Notes: generated by a model from the letters alone, not told the origin. Shown: positions 35,123-45,118, counted from the stretch's first letter. The stretch: 64,000 bases of DNA from Flavobacterium sp. MC2016-06 (GCF_009711165.2 NZ_WMID02000001.1:1-64000), one strand, 5' to 3'. Numbers and translations: made by a program.

Positions 35123-35710
35123 ATGAAAACTAATATCTTATTAATACTCGGACATCCTTCTGAAAATTCTTTTTGTAATGCATTACTTGATGCTTATAGA
35201 AAAGGAGTAGAACATACAGGAGTTAACTGCAAAACGATTTATATTTCTCAACTTGATTTTAATGTAAATCTTGCTGATGGATATAGAACTGGAGAAACGG
35301 TACAACTCGAAAAAGATCTGATCCATTCTCAGGAATTGATCTCTTGGGCAGATCACATTGTTTTGTCTTATCCCAATTGGTGGGGTTTTATGCCTGCGAT
35401 TACCAAAGGATTTATAGACAGAATTTTTCTGCCAGACTTTGCATTTAAACACCATTCTGGAAAAATATTTCCAGAAAAACTTTTAAAAGGAAAAAGCTTA
35501 AGGCTTCTAATGACAATGGATACTCCAAAATGGTGGTTCTATCTTATCTATCGCGCATCACAATATCAAATACTTAAAGATATCGTCTTTGGTTATGTAG
35601 GATTTGATCCTATCCGATTTTCCACTTTTGGATTTATGAGAAAATCTACAGAAAAACAAAGAAATAAATGGCTTAAAAAAGTAGAACAATTAGGCAGACA
35701 ACTTAAATAA
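35123..35710 (+). CDS. Flavodoxin-fold NAD(P)H oxidoreductase (MdaB/KefF-like)
   Basis: A 195-residue protein. LLILGHPSENSFCNALLDAY is the FMN/FAD phosphate region of the NQO1/KefF family; ADHIVLSYPNWWGFMPAITKG is the isoalloxazine-binding loop with the hallmark P-x-W-W; LLKGKSLRLLMTMDTP follows. These enzymes reduce quinones or similar electrophiles by two electrons. The ATG at 35123 is chosen because the first strand begins there. It starts a run of four genes (2TM protein, ABM protein, DJ-1-like) that look like an electrophile or redox stress response. Confidence 0.88.
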   Translation: MKTNILLILGHPSENSFCNALLDAYRKGVEHTGVNCKTIYISQLDFNVNLADGYRTGETVQLEKDLIHSQELISWADHIVLSYPNWWGFMPAITKGFIDRIFLPDFAFKHHSGKIFPEKLLKGKSLRLLMTMDTPKWWFYLIYRASQYQILKDIVFGYVGFDPIRFSTFGFMRKSTEKQRNKWLKKVEQLGRQLK

Positions 35711-35739
35711 AAACAAATCAACAATTAAAATTTAATATC

Positions 35740-35961
35740 ATGAGACATCTAGCAAACGAGCATACAGTTGCTCACATCGATCCAAAAAAAGGTTTTAGAA
35801 TTCACTTATTAGTATTTGTATTAACTAATCCTGTGATCTGGTTAATATGGTTTCTTACCGATACAACTTACCTATGGCCAGTTTGGCAGCTTACAGCATG
35901 GACAATAGGTTTATTGTTTCACTATCTCGGAGTTTTCATTTTTAAACATAAAAAGTTATGA
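35740..35961 (+). CDS. Small 2TM-domain membrane protein
   Basis: A 73-residue protein: a soluble N-terminus with a His- and Lys-containing FRIHLLVFVLTNPVIWLIWF helix, a short loop TDTTYLWPVW, and a second helix LTAWTIGLLFHYLGVFIF. This matches the 2TM domain family, often found alone or attached to histidine kinases in Bacteroidota. The role is unknown. Its stop overlaps the next start by 4 bases, so the two are translationally coupled. Confidence 0.8.
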   Translation: MRHLANEHTVAHIDPKKGFRIHLLVFVLTNPVIWLIWFLTDTTYLWPVWQLTAWTIGLLFHYLGVFIFKHKKL

Positions 35962-36731
35962 TAATCAAAAAATACCACTTCATTTTGAAGTCTTTAAGAA
36001 CTATTACAAGTCTATTAACATTCTGCAGCACATTCGCAGCAGCGCAAAATTCAGATAAACCAATGGAAGAAAATAGTAAAACGGAAATGACGGCTAAAAT
36101 TACCCGTTACGAAGTAAAAAAAGAGTTTCAGGAGAAATTTCAAGAAAGCGTAAAAGAGTATGTTTTAAGTTCTCTTTCCAATGATGAAAACATCATGTCA
36201 GAAGCTTATTTCGAACAAAATAACGAATCGGTTATTTGGTTATTTGAGCGCTGGACCAATCAAGAAGCATGGAGTAAATTCAAAAGTACTTCAAAATCAA
36301 AAGCATTAAATGCGTTAGCGAAATCAGCTTTAGTAAAACCTGAAAAAAACATCTACATAAAAGATTTAGAACCCATTTCTAAAGCGCAATGGCGCAGTAC
36401 TAGTAAAGCATCAGATAATCAGCTCACAATTATGCTTTTTGTAGATGCAAAAGCAGGCACAGAAGAAAACTTTAAGAATGTGTATCACAAAGCGATGCCC
36501 GAATTCCGCAGCGAGTCTGGAGTTGTTACGTATCAATTATCTCAAATAGAAGAAGATAAAACTCAGTTTGTGACTTTTGAAAAATTCAGAAGCAATGATG
36601 CGTTTCAGTATCATCTAAATTTTCCGCCCATTCAGCCTGTAATTGATTATTTGAATACGAGTATAAAAAAACAGCCCTTTCAGGACGGAATTCATACGCT
36701 AATAGAATTTGCACCGCTTACCCGCGAATAA
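35958..36731 (+). CDS. Exported protein with two antibiotic-biosynthesis-monooxygenase (ABM) domains
   Basis: A 257-residue protein. The N-terminus looks like a signal peptide (hydrophobic TITSLLTFCSTFAAAQ). Two dimeric alpha-beta-barrel (ABM) repeats follow, about residues 48-115 (MTAKITRYEVKKEFQEKFQE, IWLFERWTNQEAW) and 150-235 (LTIMLFVDAKAGTEENF, QFVTFEKFRSNDAF). ABM proteins bind or oxidise aromatic/quinoid compounds or haem without cofactor. Fused double domains are common in oxidoreductase operons. Overlaps the 2TM gene by 4 bp. Confidence 0.78.
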   Translation: MIIKKYHFILKSLRTITSLLTFCSTFAAAQNSDKPMEENSKTEMTAKITRYEVKKEFQEKFQESVKEYVLSSLSNDENIMSEAYFEQNNESVIWLFERWTNQEAWSKFKSTSKSKALNALAKSALVKPEKNIYIKDLEPISKAQWRSTSKASDNQLTIMLFVDAKAGTEENFKNVYHKAMPEFRSESGVVTYQLSQIEEDKTQFVTFEKFRSNDAFQYHLNFPPIQPVIDYLNTSIKKQPFQDGIHTLIEFAPLTRE

Positions 36732-36785
36732 GAATTAAAAATTAAATTTTAAACACAACTATATCACTATTTAAATCTAAAGAAA

Positions 36786-37610
36786 ATGAAAAAAAGAAAT
36801 CAAATTATCGCTGCAGGTGCATTGAGTGTACTTGCTGTATTAAATGTAGAAAGTCAAATAAAAGTAAAAACAAAAGAGATGAATGTAAATTATGCAAATG
36901 AGTTAGAAATCGTAAACAAATTGTCTACGCAATCTGCGATTGTCAACATGCCAGTATCAAAATTGTTGGATGCGCCCGGAAATGAGGCATTAAAAGACTT
37001 CTTTTTTACTCCTGTAAAAAACAAAGAAGCTTTAAAAGGAAAAAAAATAGCGGTAATTGTAGCAGATGGTTTTGAAGAAATAGAATTAACAGGACCTGTA
37101 TGGTATTTTAAAGAATTAGGCGCAGAAGTAGAAATTGTGGCTCCAAAATTTAATCCAGCACCAGAAAGATATGGACTTGCCTATTCGGAAATGTCCAAAA
37201 CTCACGTTATGGCAATACAATATTTACAGCCTGTGGGCTGGATAAAATTTGATAAAACAGCAGATCAAATAAAAGTAAGTGATTATGATGCTGTATTTAT
37301 CCCCGGCGGTGCTTGGAATCCTGACAATCTACGCAATGACAAAGATGTAATTAAGTTTATTCAAGATTTTGATCAATCAGGAAAATTAATTGCTGCTATT
37401 TGTCATGCTCCTGTGGTATTGGCTTCGGCGGATATTTTGAAAGGAAGAAAATTAACGGGATATTGGAATATTCAAATAGATTTAAAAAATGCCGGTGGTA
37501 TTGTAGTAGAAGCTCCAGTTGTTACAGATGGTAATATTATTACGAGCAGACATCCTATTGATGTAGCCGATTTTTCTAGAGCTGTAGAAAATTGGTTAAT
37601 CAAAAAATAA
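36786..37610 (+). CDS. DJ-1/PfpI family protein, exported
   Basis: A 274-residue protein with a signal-like N-terminus (MKKRNQIIAAGALSVLAVLN), a 60-residue linker, and a DJ-1/PfpI domain (about 82-274): KKIAVIVADGFEEIELTGPV at the start, AVFIPGGAWNPDNLR, and the nucleophile elbow AAICHAPVVLASADILKGR with Cys-His. Members act as glyoxalase III, chaperone or peptidase-like enzymes in electrophile stress. Fourth gene of the presumed Crp/Fnr-controlled set; 54 bp after the ABM gene. Confidence 0.85.
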   Translation: MKKRNQIIAAGALSVLAVLNVESQIKVKTKEMNVNYANELEIVNKLSTQSAIVNMPVSKLLDAPGNEALKDFFFTPVKNKEALKGKKIAVIVADGFEEIELTGPVWYFKELGAEVEIVAPKFNPAPERYGLAYSEMSKTHVMAIQYLQPVGWIKFDKTADQIKVSDYDAVFIPGGAWNPDNLRNDKDVIKFIQDFDQSGKLIAAICHAPVVLASADILKGRKLTGYWNIQIDLKNAGGIVVEAPVVTDGNIITSRHPIDVADFSRAVENWLIKK

Positions 37611-37630
37611 ACGAGTCTTATCAATTTACT

Positions 37631-37675
37631 TAAGGTTTGATAGTTGAGGTAAAAACTCAACTATCAAAAACCTTA
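37631..37675 (+). terminator. Long imperfect hairpin after the DJ-1 gene
   Basis: TAAGGTTTGATAGTTGAG, 7-base loop, CTCAACTATCAAAAACCTTA with a small bulge. There is no T-run, so it may terminate weakly or protect the 3' end. Confidence 0.5.
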
Positions 37676-37791
37676 ATAAGCATTAGTAAAAATAGGTTCA
37701 TCAAAAGGAAATATTTTTATGTGTTTAAAATGAGTATTTTTATTAAAAAATTAGCCTAAAACATTTGAATCATTATTTATAAATTAATAGT

Positions 37792-38430
37792 ATGAAAGCA
37801 CTGATTATTGGCGCAACAGGTTCAACAGGAGAATTTCTGGTTGACGAACTTTTGGCAGACAACGATTATACAGTTGTAACGGTTTTTGTGAGAAAGTCAA
37901 CTGGAAAACAACATTCTAAACTTGTAGAACAAATTATTGATTTTTCGAATATTGACAGCTACAAGGATTTAATAGTTGGTGATGTTCTTTTTTCTTGTTT
38001 AGGAACAACTCTAAAAGCGGCAGGTTCAAAAGAAAATCAACTGAAAATAGATTTTGATATACCGGCATCGTTTGCCAAATCAGCCAAAGAAAATGGAGTT
38101 AATTCTCTTGTATTGTTGTCTGCTTATGGAGCTTCTTCGCAAAGCAAAGTTTTCTATTCTCAAATAAAAGGAAAACTCGAAGAGACTATTGCTGCGCTTG
38201 ATTTCAAACAATATATTATCTTCAAACCTGGACTACTTTTAAGAAAAGGTTCAGATCGTTTTGCTGAGAAGATAATGGTGAGTTTATTAAATGCAACAAA
38301 CAAAATAGGGTTATTTAGAAAATTTAAGCCTTTGCCAACTTCTCTTTTGGCTGAAAAACTAGCAAAGGCTCCAAAAATGCTGCCGGCTGGTAAAAGTGTT
38401 ATTGAACTTAAGGAGATATTTAGTTTTTAA
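37792..38430 (+). CDS. Atypical SDR / NAD(P)H-binding protein
   Basis: A 212-residue Rossmann-fold protein. It has LIIGATGSTGEFLVDELL (Gly-x-x-Gly-x-x-Gly nucleotide motif), DVLFSCLGTTLKAAGSKENQ, and VLLSAYGASSQSKVFYSQIKGKLEE with the Tyr/Lys position (YSQIKGK) shared by the HTATIP2/YwnB-like group. It probably binds NADP(H); the substrate is unknown. It has its own leader with an ATG at 37792, 182 bp after the DJ-1 gene, so it may be transcribed on its own. Confidence 0.82.
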   Translation: MKALIIGATGSTGEFLVDELLADNDYTVVTVFVRKSTGKQHSKLVEQIIDFSNIDSYKDLIVGDVLFSCLGTTLKAAGSKENQLKIDFDIPASFAKSAKENGVNSLVLLSAYGASSQSKVFYSQIKGKLEETIAALDFKQYIIFKPGLLLRKGSDRFAEKIMVSLLNATNKIGLFRKFKPLPTSLLAEKLAKAPKMLPAGKSVIELKEIFSF

Positions 38431-38751
38431 GCAGTATTTTAAAAAGGTTTCAATACAAAAAATGAACAACTTTGATTAATGTCTTTATTTTGATAATAAA
38501 GGAAGTCCGTTATGTATGTAAACATGTAAAGAACAGTACTTCTACTTATGTTTAGATTTTTATGAGTTACTAATTATAAAAAAAATATAAACCCCAATTT
38601 TTTATAACATTGACAAAAAGCTAATTTGAAGGTTAAAAAAAGCGATATTTCGAAATAAATTATGTAAATAATTGCAATATAATATCTTGCTGAAATATCA
38701 GAATTTTAGGGATTGTATTTAAAATATCTTTTGTTTAAATTTGTTGTTCTT
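38431..38751. other. Intergenic region, 321 bp
   Basis: Separates the SDR gene from the efflux gene set. Very AT-rich; no terminator hairpin, repeat or small gene recognised. It presumably contains the promoter of the 130-residue gene. Confidence 0.45.
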
Positions 38752-39144
38752 ATGAAAAAGTGGTCAATTAAAATTTTGCTTTCATTGGGCATTCTGCTGT
38801 GCGGATATGCCACCGTGCACGGCTATTTTACTCCTTTTTCTGAGAATTCATTACACACTGCATTTCATATAAAGACAAGTTCTGATAAAGCAAATTTATT
38901 AGATAGAAATCAATCTTTTGAAAGATTTAAAAGAAAAGGCTGTCTTGTTGATAATGAAGAGAATGATGAAAATTTTTCTAGCATTCAAAAGCAGCTTGTA
39001 AAAAACAATTACTTTTTAAATTTCTTGTGCAGTGATAAAGCTGCATTGTATTCTAGTACCTTAACTAAAAAGGTAAATACAGGCAAGATTTTTAGTTTAC
39101 CCGCTAATAAAGTATATCTTCTATTCCAAGTTTTTAGAATTTGA
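38752..39144 (+). CDS. Small exported protein of unknown function upstream of an RND pump
   Basis: A 130-residue protein starting MKKWSIKILLSLGILLCGYA, a signal peptide, then a hydrophilic body with two cysteines (KRKGCLVDN, NFLCSDK). I do not recognise a family. The ATG at 38752 fits the signal peptide. It precedes the RND operon on the same strand by 164 bp, and could be an accessory or sensor protein, but nothing in the sequence proves a link. Confidence 0.6.
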   Translation: MKKWSIKILLSLGILLCGYATVHGYFTPFSENSLHTAFHIKTSSDKANLLDRNQSFERFKRKGCLVDNEENDENFSSIQKQLVKNNYFLNFLCSDKAALYSSTLTKKVNTGKIFSLPANKVYLLFQVFRI

Positions 39145-39308
39145 TTTTTAATTTCTAAGTAGTTCCAAATTACTTATAATGTATTGTTTATATCCTTTAT
39201 GATCTATTGTTTTTTATAGATAATAAATGGATACAGACTTCTGCTGCCTTATTTCTAAGGCTCAAAAAAATAAATCAAAAATCATTATGCTCTAATGCTG
39301 CCATTATT

Positions 39309-40394
39309 ATGAAGAAAATTTTCATGATCTTGAGTTTGTGTGCTTTATTCTTATATACAAGCTGCAACTCCAAAAAAGAAGAAATAAAAGAAGAAAAAAC
39401 CAAGTTTTTGGTTACTACTCCCATCGAAAGAGATACTACAATAACAAAAGAATATGTATCACAAATACATTCTATTCAGCATATTGAATTAAGAGCCCAA
39501 GAACGCGGGTATTTAGAAAAAATTTATGTAGATGAAGGTCAGACAGTAAAGAAAGGTCAATTGTTATTTAAAATTATGCCTACACTTTATGAAGCCGAAT
39601 TAAAAAAGGCCAAAGCTGAGGTAAGTTTTACAGAAATCGAATATAAAAACACCAAAAGATTATCTGATGGAAATGTAGTTTCTCCCAACGAATTGGCGAT
39701 GGCAAAAGCAAAATTAGAAAAAGCAAATGCAGAAATGGCCTTAAGTCAGATACACCTTAAGTTTACAGAAATTAGAGCGCCGTTTGATGGTGTTATAGAC
39801 AAATTTCATGTTAGACAGGGAAGTTTGGTAGATGAAGGCGAACTCCTTACAGAATTAGCAGATAACAGCTCAATGTGGGTTTATTACAATGTTCCCGAAT
39901 CTGAATATTTAGATTATGAATCGCAAGCAGGTAAAGTAAGCAAAATGAAAGTTAATCTCTTGATGGCAAACAATCAAAGATTTCCGTACTCAGGTATAGT
40001 AGAAACTATTGAAGGTGATTTTGACAATGAAACGGGAAATATTCCTTTTAGAGCTACTTTTCCCAATCCTAAAAAATTATTAAGACATGGAGAAACCGGA
40101 AGTATTGAAATGCCGGTAGAATTAAAAAACGCCATGCTGATTCCGCAAAAAGCAACTTTTGAAGTTTTAGACAAAAAGTATGTGTATGTAATTGACAAAG
40201 ACAATGCTGTGAAATCTAGAGAAGTGGTTGTTGCTGCAGAAATGCCTCATTTATTTGTAATAAAAGAAGGCCTTAAAACCACTGATAAGATTCTTTTGGA
40301 GGGATTACGTCTTGTAAAAGAAAATGACAAAATAGAATACCAAGTCGTAAAACCAGAAGCTGTACTTTCTAATCTAGAATTGTACGCAGAGTAA
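39309..40394 (+). CDS. RND efflux periplasmic adaptor (membrane fusion lipoprotein)
   Basis: A 361-residue AcrA/MexA-type adaptor. Lipobox at ALFLYTSCNSK; the first lipoyl half is RAQERGYLEKIYVDEGQTVKKGQ, a helical hairpin follows (AELKKAKAEVSFTEIEYKN), and the second lipoyl half is IHLKFTEIRAPFDGVIDKFH. The beta-barrel and MP domains follow. It bridges the inner-membrane pump and the outer-membrane channel encoded next. The ATG at 39309 gives the proper lipoprotein signal; an in-frame earlier start lacks it. Confidence 0.93.
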   Translation: MKKIFMILSLCALFLYTSCNSKKEEIKEEKTKFLVTTPIERDTTITKEYVSQIHSIQHIELRAQERGYLEKIYVDEGQTVKKGQLLFKIMPTLYEAELKKAKAEVSFTEIEYKNTKRLSDGNVVSPNELAMAKAKLEKANAEMALSQIHLKFTEIRAPFDGVIDKFHVRQGSLVDEGELLTELADNSSMWVYYNVPESEYLDYESQAGKVSKMKVNLLMANNQRFPYSGIVETIEGDFDNETGNIPFRATFPNPKKLLRHGETGSIEMPVELKNAMLIPQKATFEVLDKKYVYVIDKDNAVKSREVVVAAEMPHLFVIKEGLKTTDKILLEGLRLVKENDKIEYQVVKPEAVLSNLELYAE

Positions 40395-40417
40395 TCGAAT
40401 CTTAAAAAAATAACAAA

Positions 40418-43400
40418 ATGTTTAATAAATTTATACATAGACCCGTTTTTGCAATTATAATTTCGATTGTAATTGTTTTTATAGGATCGCTCGCTATAAA
40501 GCAGCTTCCTATATCACAATTTCCTCAAATTGCACCAACAACAGTAAATATATTCATAGCGTATCCCGGAGCCAGCGCCGATGTATTGGTAAAATCTACT
40601 TTGGTAACGTTAGAGAATTCCTTAAACGGAGTTCAAGGCGTGCGTTATATGGCAACAGACGCAACCAGCGCGGGAGAAGCCACACTTAGAATAATCTTTG
40701 AACCAGGAACAGATCCTAACGAAGCCGTAATCAGGGTGAAGACAAGGGTAGATCAGGTAATGCCATTATTACCTGAACTGGTGCAGCGAGAAGGAGTTGT
40801 AATTACGCCTATTCAGCCCAGTATGCTGATGTATGTCAATCTTTATTCGAAAAGCAAAAGCATGGATGAAAAATTCCTGTACAATTATGCCGATGTAAAA
40901 ATGATTCCAGAAATCAGCAGGGTAAAAGGAGTAGCAAGATCTCAGATATTAGGAAGCCGTAAATATGCTATGCGTGTCTGGCTGAATCCTGATAGAATGA
41001 GAGCCTACAAAATTTCTGTTGAAGAAGTGATGCAAGCGCTGCAGGAGCAGAGTATTATTGGTCGTCCCGGGCGATTGGGACAAAGTTCTGGAATATCAGC
41101 TCAATCTTTAGAATATGTTTTAACGTATAAAGGCAGATACAATGAACCAAAAGAATATGAAAATGTAATTGTTCGTGCCAATTCTGAAGGAGAAAGTATT
41201 CGTTTAAAAGACATTGCGAAAGTTGAATTAGGAAGCGAATTTTTCGATATTTATTCAAATCTAGACGGTCATCCTTCTGCCGCAATTGTATTAAAGCAAA
41301 ATTACGGAAGTAATGCCAGCGATGTTATTAGAGATGTAAAAGCAAAGCTTGAAGAAATGAAAGCTAGTTTTCCTCCAGGAATGGATTATAAAATTAGTTA
41401 TGACGTATCACAATTTTTGGATGCTTCTATAGATCAAGTACTTCATACGTTGCGTGATGCGTTTATATTAGTTGCTTTAGTAGTGTTTGTGTTTTTAGGA
41501 GACTGGCGTTCCACTTTGATTCCAATAATAGCTGTGCCAGTATCCTTAATTGGGGCATTTTTTGTTATTCAAATGCTTGGAATGTCAATTAACTTAATAA
41601 CATTATTCTCTTTAGTATTAGCAATTGGTATTGTGGTCGATAATGCGATTGTCGTCGTCGAAGCTGTTCATGCCAAGTTTGAAGAATTTCCGCATATTAC
41701 GCCATACAAAGCAGTTCAAATGGTACTTGGTGAAATTGGTGGAGCAGTTATTGCAATTACGGCGGTTATGGTTGCGGTATTTATTCCAATTGCTTTTATG
41801 ACGGGACCGGTTGGAGTTTTCTACAGACAATTCTCTGTTACGATGTCAAGTTCTATTATAATTTCTGCAATTGTAGCGCTGACACTCACTCCTGTTCTTT
41901 GTGCGATTTTATTAAAAAATAATCACGGAAAACAAAAGAAAGGAAACTTTTTAACCAAAGCTCTTGATGGTTTCAACAGATGGTTTGATAGACTTACAGG
42001 TAAATATACTGCTGTTCTTAAATCTATTGTAAGCAGAAGATGGTTGACTTTTGGAATTTTAATTGCTTTCTGTGCCTTTATTTTTATTGAAAATCAAATC
42101 CTTCCTTCTGGATTTATTCCAAGTGAAGACCAGGGAACTATTTACGGAATAATTCAAACACCGCCCGGAGCAACGTTAGAAAGAACCAATCTGGTAGCAC
42201 AAAAACTTCAAAAAATTTGTGAAGGTGTTGAAGGAGTAGAATCAGTATCATCTTTGGCAGGTTATGAGATTATGACCGAAGGAAGAGGATCTAACGCAGG
42301 TACTTGTTTGATTAATTTGAAATCATGGTCGGACAGAAAACATTCTGTAAAAGAAATCATGGCAGAATTAGAAGAAAAATCAAGAGATCTTGGTGCTGTA
42401 GTCGAGTTTTTTGAACCGCCGGCAATTCCGGGTTTCGGATCTTCTGGTGGATTTTCTATGCGTTTATTAGATAAAACTACGAGTACTAATTATCAAGAAT
42501 TTGATAAAATCAACAAGCAGTTTATGGCCGAGTTGGCGAAGCGTAAAGAATTAACAGGATTGTTTACGTTCTTCGCTGCCAATTATCCTCAGTACGAACT
42601 AGAGATTAACAATGATCTGGCGATGCAGAAAGGAGTTTCTATTGGAAAAGCAATGGAAAACCTAAACATTTTGATAGGAAGTACCTATGAGCAGGGCTTT
42701 ATTAAATTCGGACGTTTTTTCAAAGTATACGTACAGTCAGATCCTAAGTTTAGAAGACTGCCTTCGGATGTTTTAAATCTTTATGTAAAAAACGATCACG
42801 GAGAAATGGTTCCTTATTCTGCTTTTATGAAATTGAAGAAAACGCAGGGACCAAATGAAGTAACCCGTTACAACATGTACAATTCGGCGGCAATTCAGGG
42901 GCTTCCAGCAAAAGGATATACAACAGCAGACGCGATTAAAGCCATCAAAGAAGTAGCTGCCAAAACACTTCCAAAAGGATATGACATTGCTTGGGAAGGA
43001 CTTTCTTATGATGAAGCAAGCAGAGGTAACGAATCATTGTACATCTTTTTAGTCGTATTGGCATTTGTTTATTTTGTATTAGCCGCACAATACGAGAGTT
43101 TTATTATTCCTTTATCAGTGATTTTGTCAATACCTATCGGACTTCTAGGTTCTTTTGTAATGTTGCAGTTTATGGGCTTGCAAAATGATATTTATGCCCA
43201 GATTGGACTTATTATGCTGGTGGGATTATTGGGTAAAAATGCCGTATTGATTGTTGAATTTGCGGTTCTAAAACACCAGCAGGGAGCAACCATTCTCGAA
43301 GCTGCGATTGAAGGCGCCAAAGTACGTTTTAGACCTATTTTAATGACCTCGTTTGCCTTTATAGCAGGATTAATTCCTTTGATTTTTGCTTCGGGAGCCG

Positions 43401-43624
43401 GTGCAATTGGGAACCGTACAATTGGTGGTTCTGCTTTGGGCGGAATGCTTTTTGGAACAATCTTCGGGGTAATTATAGTGCCTGGATTGTATTATATTTT
43501 TGGTTCAATGGCGCAAGGCAGAAAACTAATTAAAGGAGAAGAAGAAAGTTCATTATCAGATGATTTTATGCATCACGTACATGATTTTTCAACAAACGAT
43601 CAAAACGAAGAAAATGAAGAATAG
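40418..43624 (+). CDS. RND multidrug efflux permease (AcrB/HAE1 family)
   Basis: A 1068-residue inner-membrane proton antiporter. It has the typical first helix (FNKFIHRPVFAIIISIVIVF), the proton-relay helix with two acidic residues (LFSLVLAIGIVVDNAIVVVE), the pore-domain motif LPISQFPQIAPTTV, and the second-half repeat (LIMLVGLLGKNAVLIVEFA). Length and motifs match HAE1 pumps that expel hydrophobic drugs. Middle gene of a complete tripartite operon; the next start lies inside its last codons. Confidence 0.95.
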   Translation: MFNKFIHRPVFAIIISIVIVFIGSLAIKQLPISQFPQIAPTTVNIFIAYPGASADVLVKSTLVTLENSLNGVQGVRYMATDATSAGEATLRIIFEPGTDPNEAVIRVKTRVDQVMPLLPELVQREGVVITPIQPSMLMYVNLYSKSKSMDEKFLYNYADVKMIPEISRVKGVARSQILGSRKYAMRVWLNPDRMRAYKISVEEVMQALQEQSIIGRPGRLGQSSGISAQSLEYVLTYKGRYNEPKEYENVIVRANSEGESIRLKDIAKVELGSEFFDIYSNLDGHPSAAIVLKQNYGSNASDVIRDVKAKLEEMKASFPPGMDYKISYDVSQFLDASIDQVLHTLRDAFILVALVVFVFLGDWRSTLIPIIAVPVSLIGAFFVIQMLGMSINLITLFSLVLAIGIVVDNAIVVVEAVHAKFEEFPHITPYKAVQMVLGEIGGAVIAITAVMVAVFIPIAFMTGPVGVFYRQFSVTMSSSIIISAIVALTLTPVLCAILLKNNHGKQKKGNFLTKALDGFNRWFDRLTGKYTAVLKSIVSRRWLTFGILIAFCAFIFIENQILPSGFIPSEDQGTIYGIIQTPPGATLERTNLVAQKLQKICEGVEGVESVSSLAGYEIMTEGRGSNAGTCLINLKSWSDRKHSVKEIMAELEEKSRDLGAVVEFFEPPAIPGFGSSGGFSMRLLDKTTSTNYQEFDKINKQFMAELAKRKELTGLFTFFAANYPQYELEINNDLAMQKGVSIGKAMENLNILIGSTYEQGFIKFGRFFKVYVQSDPKFRRLPSDVLNLYVKNDHGEMVPYSAFMKLKKTQGPNEVTRYNMYNSAAIQGLPAKGYTTADAIKAIKEVAAKTLPKGYDIAWEGLSYDEASRGNESLYIFLVVLAFVYFVLAAQYESFIIPLSVILSIPIGLLGSFVMLQFMGLQNDIYAQIGLIMLVGLLGKNAVLIVEFAVLKHQQGATILEAAIEGAKVRFRPILMTSFAFIAGLIPLIFASGAGAIGNRTIGGSALGGMLFGTIFGVIIVPGLYYIFGSMAQGRKLIKGEEESSLSDDFMHHVHDFSTNDQNEENEE

Positions 43625-45050
43625 CAGCAAAATAAAGTACGCAGGTTTAACCTGCGTATTGGTTTCTTTTATAGGATGTAAAGCTCCTTCTATTACAGAA
43701 AGAAATGAAAATAAAACCGTTCCAGAGGCATTTGCAAATATCTCTTTAGATACGGTCAATAGCGCAAAAATGCAATGGAGAAGTTATTTTAAAGATCAGA
43801 ATTTAGAAAACCTTATTGACATAGCATTAAAAAACAATCAAGAACTAAATATAACGTTACAAGAAATTGAAATTGCCAAAAGCGAAGTAAAAGCCAGAAA
43901 AGGAGAATATCTGCCTTTTGTTGGTTTTAATGCGGGAGCAGGTTTTGAAAAGACGGGTAGATACACAAGTACAGGTTCTGGCGAAGCCACAACAGAAATT
44001 ATGCCTGGTAAGGAAACACCAGATCCATTGCCCAATTATGTTTTTGGACTTTCTTCTACTTGGGAAATTGATATTTGGAACAAGCTTCATAATGCTAAAA
44101 AAGCAGCTTTAAATCGGTATTTAGGTTCTATAGAAGGAAAGAATTTTGTAGTTACCAATTTGATTGCAGAAATAGCAAATTCGTATTACGAATTATTAGC
44201 TTTAGACAATCAATTAGAGATCGTAAAACAAAACATCGATATTCAGTCTAATGCGCTTAAAGTTGTTAAAATACAAAAAGAAGCAGCCAGAGTAAATGAA
44301 TTGGCAGTTCGTCGTTTTGAAGCTCAGATTCTAGATACACAGAGTTTACAGTTTGATATTCAACAGGAAATTTACGAAACAGAGAATAAGATTAATTTTC
44401 TACTGGGACGTTTTCCTCAAAAAGTTATCAGAAACGACATTGCATTTTCAACAATGATTCCAAGTGCTGTTCATGCAGGAGTTCCGTCGCAGTTATTAGA
44501 AAACCGTCCAGACATTAAAAAAGCAGAAATGGATTTAATTGCGGCCAAATTGGATGTGAAATCTGCCAAGGCAAAATTTTATCCTTCTCTAGGAATTTCT
44601 GCGGGAATTGGATACGAAGCTTTTAATATCAAATACCTGCTCACTTCTCCAGAATCTTTATTGTATTCTCTGGCTGGTGAATTAACAGCGCCTTTAATTA
44701 ATAGAAATGTAATAAAAGCGGGTTATCTTACGGCAAATGCCAAACAAATTCAAGCCGTTTATAATTACGAACGTACGGTGGTAAATGCGTATGTTGAAGT
44801 AGCCAATCAGCTTTCGAAAATTGAAAATACAGCAAAAAGTTATGATTTAAAATCAAAACAAGTGCAGGCGCTTAATGAGTCGGTACAAATATCTAATGAT
44901 TTATTTGGGTCTGCAAGAGCCGATTATATGGAGGTTTTGCTTACGCAGAAAGATGCATTAGAATCTAAATTTGAACTTATTGAAACTAAAAAACAGCAAA
45001 TGAATGCTTTTGTAAATGTTTACAGAGCATTGGGTGGCGGCTGGAATTAG
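43614..45050 (+). CDS. Outer-membrane efflux lipoprotein (TolC/NodT family)
   Basis: A 478-residue protein beginning with a lipoprotein signal (MKNSSKIKYAGLTCVLVSFIGCK). It contains two repeated OEP halves: LENLIDIALKNNQELNITLQ in the first, and RPDIKKAEMDLIAAKLDVKSAKAKFYPSL in the second, as in OprM/NodT. It forms the trimeric outer-membrane exit duct for the RND pump. The ATG at 43614 overlaps the permease gene by 11 bp; a longer frame lacks a signal. Confidence 0.93.
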   Translation: MKNSSKIKYAGLTCVLVSFIGCKAPSITERNENKTVPEAFANISLDTVNSAKMQWRSYFKDQNLENLIDIALKNNQELNITLQEIEIAKSEVKARKGEYLPFVGFNAGAGFEKTGRYTSTGSGEATTEIMPGKETPDPLPNYVFGLSSTWEIDIWNKLHNAKKAALNRYLGSIEGKNFVVTNLIAEIANSYYELLALDNQLEIVKQNIDIQSNALKVVKIQKEAARVNELAVRRFEAQILDTQSLQFDIQQEIYETENKINFLLGRFPQKVIRNDIAFSTMIPSAVHAGVPSQLLENRPDIKKAEMDLIAAKLDVKSAKAKFYPSLGISAGIGYEAFNIKYLLTSPESLLYSLAGELTAPLINRNVIKAGYLTANAKQIQAVYNYERTVVNAYVEVANQLSKIENTAKSYDLKSKQVQALNESVQISNDLFGSARADYMEVLLTQKDALESKFELIETKKQQMNAFVNVYRALGGGWN

Positions 45051-45084
45051 TTTTTCCACTTTTAGTGGTTTTACTTATCTTTAT

Positions 45085-45118
45085 AAAAAGAGACCTTCTA
45101 AAAAAGGAGGTCTCTTTT
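45085..45118 (+). terminator. Terminator of the RND operon
   Basis: AAAAGAGACCT-TC, loop of As, GG-AGGTCTCTTTT, 34 bp after the stop of the outer-membrane gene. Confidence 0.85.
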
